A stretch of DNA of 5,586 nucleotides from an uncultured Collinsella sp. (GTDB lineage: Bacteria > Actinomycetota > Coriobacteriia > Coriobacteriales > Coriobacteriaceae). The notes below the pieces were generated by a model that was given only the letters and a program-made list of their open reading frames with translations, was not told where the DNA came from and did no database searches. The stretch covers positions 1-5,586 of the forward strand of contig CAAENY010000087.1 of the NCBI GenBank assembly GCA_900757465.1, written 5' to 3'. This document shows positions 4,612 through 5,586 of this stretch, in pieces (position 1 is the stretch's first letter; each line of letters starts with the position of its first letter). The position numbers and the translations under genes were made by a program.

Positions 4612-5586
4612 CTACTCCATGTAGTAGAAATCATCGGCCGGGAGCTTGCCGCCCACGGCGCTCGCGTCCGCATCAGCCAGCACCTGCAGATACCCGTCGA
4701 GCGCCGCCTTCATATCCTTCCCCGTCTGGCACACGAGCATGCACCCGGGAATCGCCTTTTCGGCAATCGCGGCGTTATCGACGATGCCCGCATCGACCAC
4801 GGCCTGAGCCCAGTCTGCCGGCGCCGCGTTCACGGCCTCAACGCTCGCCGCATGGCAGCTCAAGAATTCCGCCACGGCCTCGGGATGTTCCTTGGCAAAG
4901 GCCCGGCGCACCACGGTCACGCCCGTCAGCAAACGGGAGCCCGTGTCACCCGCCAGCTCATCCCACACATCGGTCAGACTTACCGGCGCCGACAGCTTGC
5001 CTTCGCTCTTGGCGATGGCCGCCGTCTTGAACGGCTCCGGCAGCACGCCCACGGCGGACGGGTCGACAAGCAACGCCGACAGCACCTCGGTGGGCTCGCT
5101 CTTAAACTCGAGCGTCACCTGGCCGGTCAGGCCCGCGCGCTCCAGCAGGAAGTTCATGACGTACTCCGGCGTGGTGCCCTTGCCCGTCATATAGACGGTA
5201 TGGCCCGCCAGATCGCCAAACGAGGCCACACTCGCGTCGCCCGTCACAACGTTCAGCACGCCCAGCGTGTTGATGTCGATGACCTGCACCGCGCCCTCGG
5301 TCTTGTTGTAGAGCACACTCGCCACGTTGGCGGGCACCAGGGCGATATCGATATCGCCCTGAATGACCTTGGGCACAATCTCGTCGGCGGCAGTGTTGAT
5401 CGCAAAGTCGAACGCATTGTCCGTCTCGCCATCGGCAGCCTGGTCCATAAACTGCACCAGGCCAATCGAGGTCGGCCCCTTGAGCGAGGCGACGTGCACC
5501 TCGACCGGCTCTGCGACAGCACCGGCGCCGTCCGTGGCAGCCGAGCCCGCGGCGGACCCCGCCCCCGCAGCTCCGCCGCCACAGCC
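4612..5586 (-). CDS. ABC substrate-binding lipoprotein (NitT/TauT-like), 5' partial
   Basis: This is the binding protein of the importer encoded just downstream. The frame is open to the window edge; 324 residues are visible, and GTG codons such as 5499 are internal. The first visible residues are Gly-Cys followed by GGGAAGAGSAAGS. That fits a lipoprotein signal cleavage site: Cys (bases 5581-5583) would carry the lipid, and residues 3-27 form a flexible Ala/Gly/Ser linker. Only the signal peptide is missing. The folded part starts near VEVHVASLKGPTSIGLV and contains IALVPANVASVLYN, INTLGVLNVV, GKGTTPEYVMNFLLERAGL, GVLPEPFKTA, LPADDFYYME and other landmarks of a two-lobed NMT1/TauA-type (COG0715-like) binding protein. 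It acts at the outer face of the membrane and hands its ligand to the fusion. Candidate ligands in this broad class include sulfonates, nitrate and thiamine precursors, but nothing here decides between them. The stop lies three bases before the next start. Confidence 0.9.
   Translation of the reverse strand, partial: GCGGGAAGAGSAAGSAATDGAGAVAEPVEVHVASLKGPTSIGLVQFMDQAADGETDNAFDFAINTAADEIVPKVIQGDIDIALVPANVASVLYNKTEGAVQVIDINTLGVLNVVTGDASVASFGDLAGHTVYMTGKGTTPEYVMNFLLERAGLTGQVTLEFKSEPTEVLSALLVDPSAVGVLPEPFKTAAIAKSEGKLSAPVSLTDVWDELAGDTGSRLLTGVTVVRRAFAKEHPEAVAEFLSCHAASVEAVNAAPADWAQAVVDAGIVDNAAIAEKAIPGCMLVCQTGKDMKAALDGYLQVLADADASAVGGKLPADDFYYME
4615..4618 (-). promoter_or_regulatory. Ribosome binding site of the ABC fusion, inside the upstream gene
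   Basis: GGAG lies within the last two codons (ATG GAG) of the binding-protein gene and six bases before the GTG at 4608. Termination on the binding-protein gene would place ribosomes directly on this start, so the two genes are probably translationally coupled. Confidence 0.7.

Noticed and set aside
4305..5030. 241-codon plus-strand frame across the two ABC genes
   Set aside because: The product is Pro/Arg/Ser-rich and spans the junction of two well-supported minus-strand genes, which is typical of a GC-rich shadow.

Overview
The window is GC-rich, densely coded bacterial DNA. The protein set and a style of short GTCCC/GGGAC palindromic repeat between genes suggest a gut actinobacterium of the Coriobacteriia, probably Collinsella-like. 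That assignment rests on recalled protein and repeat style, not on a search. Five protein genes are supported. No rRNA, tRNA, CRISPR array, transposase or complete insertion sequence is visible.

Layout. (1) Positions 2-1813, plus strand: a YgiQ-type radical SAM protein, cut at its 5' end by the window edge and ending in an unusual Gly/Lys/Arg-rich tail. (2) 1810-2721, minus strand: a CPBP (Abi/CAAX-type) intramembrane protease with its three expected motifs. It converges on ygiQ, and the two stop codons interlock in four bases. (3) 2739-2796: a 58-bp palindrome with 27 of 29 pairs matched, filling most of the gap before the protease gene. (4) 2810-3013, minus strand: a 67-residue RelB/DinJ-type antitoxin with no toxin gene beside it. 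(5) 3014-3228: an intergenic stretch with an operator-like inverted repeat (3127-3155) and a second REP-like element (3180-3217). (6) 3229-4608, minus strand: an ABC importer protein with the permease and a shortened ATPase fused in one chain. (7) 4612-5586, minus strand: its partner substrate-binding lipoprotein. The window ends just past the lipidated cysteine, so only the signal peptide is missing.

How they work together. The lipoprotein and the permease-ATPase fusion are three bases apart and translationally coupled. With only these two genes they could form a complete NitT/TauT-like importer: a lipid-anchored binding protein delivering substrate to a homodimer of the fusion. The substrate cannot be read from sequence. 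The antitoxin and the protease share a strand and may share a transcript, with the large hairpin between them possibly limiting how much protease is made. YgiQ appears unrelated to the rest.

No clearly new multi-gene system stands out. The points most worth a second look are the long palindrome before the protease gene, the solitary antitoxin with its candidate operator, and the compact permease-ATPase fusion.
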